Shown piece by piece: positions 1 through 5,707 of a stretch of DNA of 13,544 nt. Numbering within the stretch: position 1 is the stretch's first letter; every line of letters begins with the position of its first letter. The notes below the pieces were generated by a model, which saw only the letters and a program-made list of their open reading frames with translations, was not told the origin of the DNA and made no database searches. Where the stretch lies: the NCBI GenBank assembly GCA_964505325.1, contig CAZDHT010000138.1, forward strand, positions 1 through 13,544, given 5' to 3'. The translations under genes and the position numbers were made by a program. The stretch comes from CAZDHT01 sp964505325 (GTDB lineage: Bacteria > Planctomycetota > PUPC01).

Positions 1-2
1 CG

Positions 3-1184
3 ATGGCTGGCGTCGATGAGAGCAGGAGCGCGGTTGTGTCGCTGGTGACTCCGGCGGGCAGTGGGGGGATCGGCGTGGTCGAGGTCCGCGGCGCCGGGGC
101 AGGGGCGGTCGTGGCGACGGTCTTCCGGGCGAAATCCGGCGCGGATTGGCTGGCCGATGCCCTCGGCAAGCTGCACTACGGCCACATCCGCGACGGGGAG
201 AGCATCGTGGATGAGGTCATTGTCAGGCTGGCCGCCCGGGGCGGGGACGCGGAGTCGGTCGAGGTGAACTGCCACGGCGGGGTCGTGGCCGTGGGCGAGG
301 TCACGCGGCTGCTGGTGGAATCCGGCGCGACCGAGCTGCCCGCCGCTGAGTTCGTCGGGCGAGTCGCCGCCGGTTGTCACCTCGACAGCGTCCAGGCCGA
401 GGCGATGCGCCTGTTGCCCTTGGCCGAGACGAGACTGGCTGTCCGTGTTTTGTGCGATCAGCTCAACGGAGCCCTCTCCGCCGCGATCGAGGCGATAGGC
501 CCCGGGTCTGAAGAGGCGGAGGCAAAGCTCCAGTGGCTGATAGACTGCTGGGAGTTCGGGCGCACGTTGACCGGGCCTCGGCGATTGGCGCTGGTGGGAC
601 GTCCGAACGTCGGCAAGTCAACGCTGTTCAACGCGCTGGTCGGCCACAACCGCACCATCGTTTCGCCGGTGCCTGGAACGACCCGTGACTTCATCAACGA
701 GTTCATCGCACTCGGCGGCTTCCCGGTCGAGCTCATCGACACGGCGGGCCTGCGCCGCCGGGGCGGGGTGGTCGAGATGAAGGGCGTCGAGGCTACTTGG
801 CGCGTGGCTTCGGAGGCCGACCTCACGTTCATCGTGATCGATGGCGCCGCGGCGATTACGCCCGACGAACGGGCCGTGATGGAAGCGCTGCTCCCCAAAG
901 GCCCGATGCTGGTGATCAACAAATCCGATCTGCCGGCGCAGGCCGAGGCGTCGTCGCTTCCGCGCGGGATGGAGTGGTGCCGGGTGTCGGCGGTCACCGG
1001 GGAAGGGCTGCCGGAACTCGAGAGCGCGGTTCTGCGGCGCTTCCCTGATAAGGAGACCTATCCGCCGGGCTCGCCCGTCGTTTTCACGGAACGCCAGGCG
1101 AACATCCTGTTAGATGTGAGAGAGTTGTGCGCGTCGGACGCGGTGGCCGAGGCGCGGGCCAAGCTTGCCGGGCTCATCGGTTAA
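3..1184 (+). CDS. MnmE/TrmE-like GTPase, short form without the C-terminal Cys motif
   Basis: Related to MnmE, which with MnmG modifies the wobble uridine of certain tRNAs in the cytoplasm. The N-terminal domain (about 1-118) keeps PAGSGGIGVVEVRG and the NCHGG segment (89-93). EFVGRVAAG and LDSVQAEAM (116-135) match the canonical EFTkRAFLNGKLDLtqAEA block. The G domain is intact: G1 GRPNVGKS (199-206), G2 GTTRD (225-229), G3 DTAG (246-249), G4 NKSD (306-309), G5 SAVTGEG (329-335). At 393 residues it is shorter than the usual roughly 450. The helical domain between the QAEA block and G1 is reduced, and the protein stops at ARAKLAGLIG, with no terminal FC(I/V)GK motif, which carries the conserved cysteine. 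It may be a planctomycete-type short MnmE or a paralogue with another role. Only two bases precede the ATG, so promoter, ribosome binding site and a longer N-terminus cannot be judged, though the alignment to MnmE suits this start. Confidence 0.85.
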   Translation: MAGVDESRSAVVSLVTPAGSGGIGVVEVRGAGAGAVVATVFRAKSGADWLADALGKLHYGHIRDGESIVDEVIVRLAARGGDAESVEVNCHGGVVAVGEVTRLLVESGATELPAAEFVGRVAAGCHLDSVQAEAMRLLPLAETRLAVRVLCDQLNGALSAAIEAIGPGSEEAEAKLQWLIDCWEFGRTLTGPRRLALVGRPNVGKSTLFNALVGHNRTIVSPVPGTTRDFINEFIALGGFPVELIDTAGLRRRGGVVEMKGVEATWRVASEADLTFIVIDGAAAITPDERAVMEALLPKGPMLVINKSDLPAQAEASSLPRGMEWCRVSAVTGEGLPELESAVLRRFPDKETYPPGSPVVFTERQANILLDVRELCASDAVAEARAKLAGLIG

Positions 1185-1530
1185 CCCCTGCAATCTCCCC
1201 CAGATGTGACGAACCGCTACAATAGGTGAGGGGTTTGCCGCATGCCTGTGCTGTGCGGTAACCTGTTGCAGCAGGCAGACTTATGGCCTAGCCGCGGCGG
1301 GCGGTCACCATTGCACCAGGAATTTCTACGAATCTTGAAGGAATGATTTCCTGACGGTAGTGATGTCGTGACACTGTTTTACGCGCTGCCGGTGCGCGTA
1401 AGACCTTGCCCGCCGCCATGTTGCAGCGAACTACTGTACCAACTGCTTTCGTTTACATCATCAGGCATGGTTTTTGCGTATAGCATGGCGGAGGCAACCA
1501 AGAAGAAGCCCCGGCACGGAGGGCGGAAAG
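1185..1530. other. 346-base intergenic region, no gene recognised
   Basis: I find no convincing CDS, tRNA or textbook promoter. The inverted pair AACCCCT (1183-1189) and AGGGGTT (1229-1235) flanks a 39-base loop without a following T-tract, so it is at best a weak terminator for the GTPase gene. A -10-like TACAAT (1218-1223) has no -35 partner. TTTACA (1452-1457) and TATAGC (1479-1484) are 21 bases apart, too far for a standard sigma-70 promoter. The promoter of the downstream HPt gene is probably here but may use another sigma factor. Open frames crossing the region run on into the HPt gene in the wrong frame. Confidence 0.5.
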
Positions 1531-1911
1531 ATGGAACAAGCACTTCTGACATTCGGCACGAGCGAAGCCAGCCGGGAGATGCCCGGCCTTGCGGGTCGTT
1601 ATCTCCGGTTCTGCGCCGTGCACATCAGCGAGCTCGAAGGGTTTATCACGAGACACGACCTCCGCGCCGTGAGCCGGATCGCCCATACCCTGCGGGGCAA
1701 CGCGGGACGGATCGGCTTGAGTGAGCTTTCCAGCCTGGGGCGTCAGCTCGAGGAGTATTGCCTGGGCAAGGACTGGAGCGCGATTGACTCGACCTACCAT
1801 GCGATTGCGGATACCGTCTTCAAGCTGTGTGAAGGCACGCCCATCCCCATCAAAGCGGATTTCAAGGGCAACGGACATGTCCAAGAGGTCCGTGTAAAAA
1901 AGGTCCGTTAG
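1531..1911 (+). CDS. Stand-alone HPt (histidine phosphotransfer) domain protein
   Basis: A 126-residue cytoplasmic protein consisting almost entirely of one HPt domain, the four-helix-bundle module that passes phosphate between receiver domains in phosphorelays. The signature AHTLRGNAGRIG (51-62) matches the family pattern HxLKGxxxxxG, making His52 the likely phospho-acceptor. The following helix SELSSLGRQLEEY (64-76) is typical. I chose the ATG at 1531 because GGAGGG (1518-1523) lies 7 bases upstream. An earlier in-frame TTG at 1474 would add a basic, non-family N-terminus. The C-terminal 25 residues (KADFKGNGHVQEVRVKKVR) are basic and probably unstructured. No histidine kinase or response regulator is adjacent, so the partners are unknown. 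It converges on the YwaF-like gene with 35 bases between stop codons. Confidence 0.85.
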   Translation: MEQALLTFGTSEASREMPGLAGRYLRFCAVHISELEGFITRHDLRAVSRIAHTLRGNAGRIGLSELSSLGRQLEEYCLGKDWSAIDSTYHAIADTVFKLCEGTPIPIKADFKGNGHVQEVRVKKVR

Positions 1912-1930
1912 AACAAGCAGGGCGCTGCGG

Positions 1931-1960
1931 CGGCCGCGTTCTGCGTTCAGGCCGCGGCCG
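1931..1960. terminator. Possible bidirectional hairpin between convergent genes
   Basis: CGGCCGCG (1931-1938) and CGCGGCCG (1953-1960) form a perfect 8-bp GC-only stem with a 14-base loop, between the HPt stop and the last codons of the opposing YwaF-like gene. Neither strand has a T-tract after it, so it is a weak candidate and may be chance in GC-rich DNA. Confidence 0.3.
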
Positions 1961-2645
1961 GTCTTCTCCTCGTTCGGTCCAGAACATAGTACGGCAGGTA
2001 CAGCAGCACCATCACCGCTATGCCGGTCCCCACCAACGGCAGGATGTACCACGGCCACGGGCCCATGAAATCCATTAGTGACGCCGTCTTCGGCTTGTGG
2101 CAGATGAACATGTAGTTCGCCGAGATCAGGTGGTTCACGCCGCCAACGACGGCCGTGTATGCGGCCGTAATGGCGATGGTCCGCGGGACCGAGCGCGGCC
2201 CGGGCCGCATGCGCCGCCCGAACGTGAGGTACGCCACGGCGAAAATGATGCCCGAGTGCGAGAAGAAGTAGCGGAAGAACTCGTAGTGCGGAAAGGCCGC
2301 GCTGATGTTCGGCGTCAACAGCGCCTGGATCGAGCCGCCCAGGCCCCAGAAGTACGCGAGTTCATAGCTGATCTGACTTCGGAACAGAAGGGCGGCCACC
2401 GACACGAAGATCGCGGCGTCGCACAGGTGCAGCGGAAGCGATGAGGTGACGTCCCAGTTGCCGCGATGCGCCTGGTAGGCGTGCCAGATCAACTCGTTCA
2501 CCAGGATCGCGACGGCCAGGGGGAACTCGATGCACCGGCGCGAGGCCCTGGGCGAGCGGCGTCGGCCCAGCACAGCCAGCGCCGCCGCGACCATCAGGGT
2601 CGCCCAGAGCGCTCCGATGTGGTAAACGTCGAAAAGCTCGAACAC
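1947..2645 (-). CDS. TIGR02206 / YwaF-type integral membrane protein
   Basis: A 232-residue polytopic inner-membrane protein of unknown biochemical role, with about six to seven hydrophobic segments. Family hallmarks visible: FELFDVYHIGAL at the N-terminus, LPLHLC (70-75), the YFWGLGGSIQALLTP block (98-112), HYEFFRYFFSHSG (120-132), and NYMFICHKP with GPWPWYILP (177-203). The start is GTG at 2645: AAGGAG (2651-2656) sits 5 bases upstream, and family members begin with MFELF. A longer frame begins with ATG at 2759, but the promoter at 2674-2701 lies inside that extension, so it cannot be the normal start. The extension also reads as low-complexity, non-membrane sequence. The gene is transcribed alone, away from the metallophosphoesterase-yidC operon. 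Confidence 0.85.
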   Translation of the reverse strand: MFELFDVYHIGALWATLMVAAALAVLGRRRSPRASRRCIEFPLAVAILVNELIWHAYQAHRGNWDVTSSLPLHLCDAAIFVSVAALLFRSQISYELAYFWGLGGSIQALLTPNISAAFPHYEFFRYFFSHSGIIFAVAYLTFGRRMRPGPRSVPRTIAITAAYTAVVGGVNHLISANYMFICHKPKTASLMDFMGPWPWYILPLVGTGIAVMVLLYLPYYVLDRTRRRPAAA

Positions 2646-2650
2646 CGGGG

Positions 2651-2656
2651 CTCCTT
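2651..2656 (-). promoter_or_regulatory. Ribosome binding site fixing the YwaF-like GTG start
   Basis: AAGGAG on the minus strand, 5 bases before the GTG at 2645. It decides the start against the longer ATG frame opening at 2759. Confidence 0.85.
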
Positions 2657-2673
2657 TGATACTGATGCGGTTT

Positions 2674-2701
2674 CTTATACCAGAGGCGGGGCGGATGTCA
2701 A
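2674..2701 (-). promoter_or_regulatory. Sigma-70-type promoter of the YwaF-like gene
   Basis: On the minus strand, TTGACA (2696-2701) is followed by a 16-base spacer and TATAAG (2674-2679). Transcription should start near 2667, giving a leader of about 20 bases with the AAGGAG site inside it. Confidence 0.8.
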
Positions 2702-2770
2702 CGCACCCCAGCCCCGACTCGCCGGGGGACGGCGGCCCGCGTTTCGATAACGACCACACGATGACTGAGA

Positions 2771-2798
2771 TACTTGTGGGCGTTACTTGTGGGCGTTA
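2771..2798 (+). repeat. Perfect 13-bp direct tandem repeat, two copies
   Basis: ACTTGTGGGCGTT occurs at 2772-2784 and again at 2785-2797, with matching flanking bases, ending 5 bases before the -35 box of the promoter at 2803. The position, upstream of a -35 box and between divergent promoters, suits a regulator binding site, but a simple slippage duplication is equally possible. Confidence 0.9.
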
Positions 2799-2802
2799 AG
2801 GG

Positions 2803-2831
2803 TTGACAGCACGGCCCTGTGCTGGTATCGT
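2803..2831 (+). promoter_or_regulatory. Promoter of the metallophosphoesterase-yidC operon, with dyad in the spacer
   Basis: TTGACA (2803-2808), a 17-base spacer and TATCGT (2826-2831) preceded by TGG, an extended -10. The spacer contains the inverted repeat CAGCAC (2807-2812) / GTGCTG (2819-2824) around 6 bases, placed where a repressor or a MerR-type activator could act. The predicted start, near 2838, gives a leader of about 60 bases. Confidence 0.65.
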
Positions 2832-2897
2832 AACTCTCACGCGTGTGACATCTGTTGACCGATTTTGCCATGGAGTTGAGACGAAGCTGTCCCCTCA

Positions 2898-3647
2898 GTG
2901 AAAGCCATCCTGTCAGACATACACGGTAATCTCGAAGCGCTGACCGCCGTTCTCGAGGACGTAAGGAACAGGGACATCGATGAGGTCGTGTGCGTGGGGG
3001 ACGTCGTGGGGTACGGCCCGGACCCGCTGGAATGCCTCAATGTGGCGCGCAGTTTCAAGCTCACCGTCCTGGGCAATCACGAAGAGGCCGTGCTGTTCCG
3101 TGCCGGGTCCCGCGACTTCCGCGTAAAGGCCGAAATGGCCATCGAATGGACGAAGAGGGAGCTGTTCGACGTGGACGCCCAGGCAGGCGCGGAAAGCTCC
3201 CAGTTCCTCTACAGCCTCCAGGAGAAGTACGAAGACGGAGACGTACTGTATGTTCACGGCTCGCCCCGCCAGCCGCTCCGAGATTACGTCTATCCCAAGG
3301 ACATCCGAGACAAGCAGAAAATCGACGAGATATTCGCCCGCGTCAGGAGGTTTTGCTTCTGTGGGCACACCCACCTGCCCGGCGTGTTTCGCGAAGACTA
3401 CGCGTTCATTCATCCCGAGGACCTCCCGATGGGAGTCTACCTGACGGGGAAAGAGCGGGTGATGATCAACGTGGGCAGTGTCGGCCAGCCGCGCGACGGT
3501 GATCCCCGGGCCTGCTACGTCACCTTCGACGGAGACGCCGCCATCTTCCGGCGAGTCGAGTACAATGTCGACGAGACGGTGCATAAGATCTACGCCATCA
3601 AAGAGCTTGACCGGTCCCTCGGCGACCGGCTTAGAGCGGGGAAATAG
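2898..3647 (+). CDS. Calcineurin-like metallophosphoesterase
   Basis: A 249-residue soluble metallophosphoesterase, predicted to hydrolyse phosphate esters at a two-metal centre; the substrate is unknown. The motif series is complete: SDIHGN (6-11, metal ligands D7 and H9), GDVVGYG (34-40), GNHE (59-62), a histidine in YVHGSP (H120), and GHTH (156-159). NVGSVGQPRD (191-200) is the typical late segment of the bacterial family that includes diadenosine-tetraphosphatase-like and protein-phosphatase-like members. The GTG start at 2898 gives the family's usual opening, MKAILSDIHGN. The only purine-rich site (GGAG, 2872-2875) is about 22 bases away, so initiation signals are weak. Its stop is followed with no gap by the yidC GTG, so the two are co-transcribed. 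That link may be ancestral housekeeping rather than functional. Confidence 0.9.
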   Translation: MKAILSDIHGNLEALTAVLEDVRNRDIDEVVCVGDVVGYGPDPLECLNVARSFKLTVLGNHEEAVLFRAGSRDFRVKAEMAIEWTKRELFDVDAQAGAESSQFLYSLQEKYEDGDVLYVHGSPRQPLRDYVYPKDIRDKQKIDEIFARVRRFCFCGHTHLPGVFREDYAFIHPEDLPMGVYLTGKERVMINVGSVGQPRDGDPRACYVTFDGDAAIFRRVEYNVDETVHKIYAIKELDRSLGDRLRAGK

Positions 3648-5591
3648 GTGGGCGACAAACGTTCGATCATCGGTCTCATCGTTTGCTTCCTGGCGATCTT
3701 CGTCTACTTTACCTTCGTCCTCCCTTTGATTCGGGGGCCGCAGCCTGACCAGCCGCCCCCGCAGCGCCCGGCGACCCGCCCCGAGCCCAAAGCGAAGCCG
3801 CCGGAGCACAAACAGCCCGTCCACGTTCCGACCACCGCCGCCGCACAGGCCACAACAGGGCCCGCCCAGGCCGTGACCAAGATCGAGAAGCTGCCCGAGC
3901 AGAAGGTCGAGGACGACATCGAGTGCGAGACCGGCCTGTTCCGCATCGTGCTGACCAACCGCGGTGCGGCGGTCAAGAGCATAACACTCCGCGACTTCTA
4001 CACCTTCCCGCAGAAAAACCCCCAGAAAGGGCAGGGCGACCTGCGGCTGATCACCGAAATTGAGAAGGGGAAGCTATCCCTCACGATGGCCGACGTGCGG
4101 GGCGCGGGCAAACTCGACACGACCGTGTGGGAGCACGTTCCCAACTGCCCGGTGCCCAAGGGCTGTTCGAAGGCCGTGCAGTTCAGGGCGGTCATTCCCG
4201 AGCGGAGTCTTGAGGTCGTCAAGACGTTTGGGCTCCGTGACCCGGAAGTGAAGGATGGGGTCCAGCGGCGCGGCCGCGACTTGCAGCTCGAGATCGTCGT
4301 GAAGAATCACGGCGACCATCCGGCGATGTTCCAGTACCGGCTGCGCTCGGCGGCGGGAATTGTGCCCGAGCCGCAAGGGCCGCCGATGTATCCGGGGGAC
4401 CTGCGGCGGGAGCGAACGGAACTCGAGCAGCGGCAGTCGCGCGACATCGAAGCCGTGGTCGGCGGCCTCGCCGGGGACGAGGTCAAGCTGGAGACCTATT
4501 CGGCGGGAAAGGTCAAAGACAAGCCGACCACCCACACCGGCCAGGCCGCCCGCCCGATCTACGCGGGCGTGAAGAACCGGTACTTCGCCGCCGTGCTCGA
4601 GCCGCTCTCGAGCCAGGACGAGATCTCCGCCGTCCGCATCGAGAAGGTCGGCGAGCACAACGTCGCGGCGACGCTCGAGATCGCCAGCGAGCGGATCGGC
4701 CCGGGGGTGACATCAACCAAGACGTTCATGTTGTTCGTCGCGCCGCGGATACCGGATGTGCTCCGTGACTACCCCGACCATCACTTCGAGGAGCTCCTCG
4801 CCTACTCCTGGCCGCGGCCCATCACGCGGCTTCTTTCGTGGCTGCTGCGCGCGTTCGGGAAGGTCACTCCGAACTACGGCTGGGCGATCGTGCTGCTGAC
4901 CATCCTGGTCCGCTCCGTGCTGCATCCGCTGACGCTGAAGAGCCAGAAATCCGCCCACAAGATGCAGAAGATCCAGCCGCTGATCAGCGCGGCGAAGGAG
5001 AAGTACAAGCACGACAAGCGCCAGCAGCAGCAAGAGGTGATGAAGATCATGCGGGAGAAGGGCGCGAACCCGCTCGGCGGCTGCCTGCCCATGCTCCTTC
5101 AGCTCCCCATCTTCATCGGACTGTGGCGGGCGCTCTACCAGAACGCGAGTCTGCGGCACGCGCCGTTCATATTGTGGATCAATGACCTCTCGAAGGCGGA
5201 TAACTTGTTCTCCTTGTCGTCACCGCTCCCGATCATCGGCCGGTCGTTCAACCTGCTGCCTCTGCTGTGCGCGGCGGCAATGATTGTCAACCACAAGATG
5301 ATGGGGACCAAGAGCCAGGACCCGCAGACTCAGCAGCAGCAGAAGATCATGATGATCATGCCGGTTGTGTTCGCGTTCTTGCTGTACGGGATGCCGTCCG
5401 GTCTGATGGTTTACTTCCTGATGAGCAGCATCTTCGGAATCGTCGAGCAGCGGTTTATCCGCAAGCGGCTGGACGCCCTCGCCGCCGAGACGGTCACGGA
5501 GAGCCCCGCGGTTCCAGTGGAGCCGAAGCGGGAGCAGAAGCGGCAGAAGCCCGCGCCGCACCGCCGGAAGAAGCGCCGACGGAAAAAATAG
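3648..5591 (+). CDS. yidC: Membrane protein insertase YidC
   Basis: Inserts proteins into the inner membrane, alone or with SecYEG. The 647 residues show an N-terminal membrane anchor (6-27), a Pro-rich linker (31-75), a large periplasmic domain (about 85-375), and the conserved insertase core (about 405-605). In the core, YGWAIVLLTILVRSVLHPLT (410-429) carries the groove arginine (R422, aligned with R366 of the E. coli protein). A charged cytoplasmic helical hairpin follows (430-472), then NPLGGCLPMLLQLPIFIGLW (474-493) and the last membrane segments (about 528-600). The tail ends in a strongly basic run (RRKKRRRKK), as in YidC forms that contact ribosomes. The GTG start directly follows the preceding stop codon; GGGGAAATAG just upstream is a weak binding site, so translational coupling is likely. 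The usual neighbours rnpA, yidD and jag are absent here. Confidence 0.96.
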   Translation: MGDKRSIIGLIVCFLAIFVYFTFVLPLIRGPQPDQPPPQRPATRPEPKAKPPEHKQPVHVPTTAAAQATTGPAQAVTKIEKLPEQKVEDDIECETGLFRIVLTNRGAAVKSITLRDFYTFPQKNPQKGQGDLRLITEIEKGKLSLTMADVRGAGKLDTTVWEHVPNCPVPKGCSKAVQFRAVIPERSLEVVKTFGLRDPEVKDGVQRRGRDLQLEIVVKNHGDHPAMFQYRLRSAAGIVPEPQGPPMYPGDLRRERTELEQRQSRDIEAVVGGLAGDEVKLETYSAGKVKDKPTTHTGQAARPIYAGVKNRYFAAVLEPLSSQDEISAVRIEKVGEHNVAATLEIASERIGPGVTSTKTFMLFVAPRIPDVLRDYPDHHFEELLAYSWPRPITRLLSWLLRAFGKVTPNYGWAIVLLTILVRSVLHPLTLKSQKSAHKMQKIQPLISAAKEKYKHDKRQQQQEVMKIMREKGANPLGGCLPMLLQLPIFIGLWRALYQNASLRHAPFILWINDLSKADNLFSLSSPLPIIGRSFNLLPLLCAAAMIVNHKMMGTKSQDPQTQQQQKIMMIMPVVFAFLLYGMPSGLMVYFLMSSIFGIVEQRFIRKRLDALAAETVTESPAVPVEPKREQKRQKPAPHRRKKRRRKK

Positions 5592-5626
5592 CTGTCGCCG
5601 GGGCGTATGTATCCCTCCGATTTCTG

Positions 5627-5655
5627 TTGACTTGCACCATTTCCAAAGGTACAAT
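5627..5655 (+). promoter_or_regulatory. Sigma-70-type promoter of the CDF-hflK / hflC / hflK operon
   Basis: TTGACT (5627-5632), a 17-base spacer and TACAAT (5650-5655), 10 of 12 consensus positions. The predicted start is at about 5661-5663. No terminator hairpin is visible after yidC, so some readthrough is also likely. Confidence 0.8.
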
Positions 5656-5661
5656 CTGCTA

Positions 5662-5686
5662 ATAACCGTACTGGGAGTGCGGTTAT
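5662..5686 (+). promoter_or_regulatory. Stem-loop or dyad at the predicted transcript 5' end
   Basis: ATAACCGTAC (5662-5671) pairs with GTGCGGTTAT (5677-5686), one U-G pair among ten, around a 5-base loop (TGGGA). It begins at the predicted start of transcription. It could act as a 5' RNA stabiliser or as a DNA operator (ATAACCG / CGGTTAT). No T-tract follows, so it is unlikely to be a yidC terminator. The ribosome binding site GAGGTGA (5698-5704) lies outside the stem. Confidence 0.7.
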
Positions 5687-5707
5687 CGCGCCGGCCCGAG
5701 GTGATTG

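Noticed and set aside
1218..1223. TACAAT as a -10 box after the MnmE-like gene
   Set aside because: No -35-like hexamer at an acceptable distance.
1339..1352. Small inverted repeat AGGAA-N4-TTCCT
   Set aside because: Five-base arms without a promoter or T-tract are expected by chance.
1452..1484. TTTACA / TATAGC as an HPt promoter
   Set aside because: The spacer is 21 bases, outside the usual 16-18.
1368..1724. Open frame of 118 codons across the gap and into the HPt gene
   Set aside because: It overlaps the HPt gene in another frame, has Arg/Pro-rich composition typical of shadow frames in GC-rich DNA, and has no ribosome binding site.
2646..2759. N-terminal extension of the YwaF-like protein from ATG 2759
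   Set aside because: A sigma-70 promoter and the AAGGAG site lie within it, and the family starts at MFELF.
2870..2929. Short upstream ORF (19 codons) overlapping the metallophosphoesterase start
   Set aside because: No ribosome binding site before its ATG and no recognisable peptide; probably chance.
2913..3824. Long minus-strand frame (303 codons) opposite the metallophosphoesterase
   Set aside because: It mirrors a gene with complete family motifs, and its translation shows no domain.
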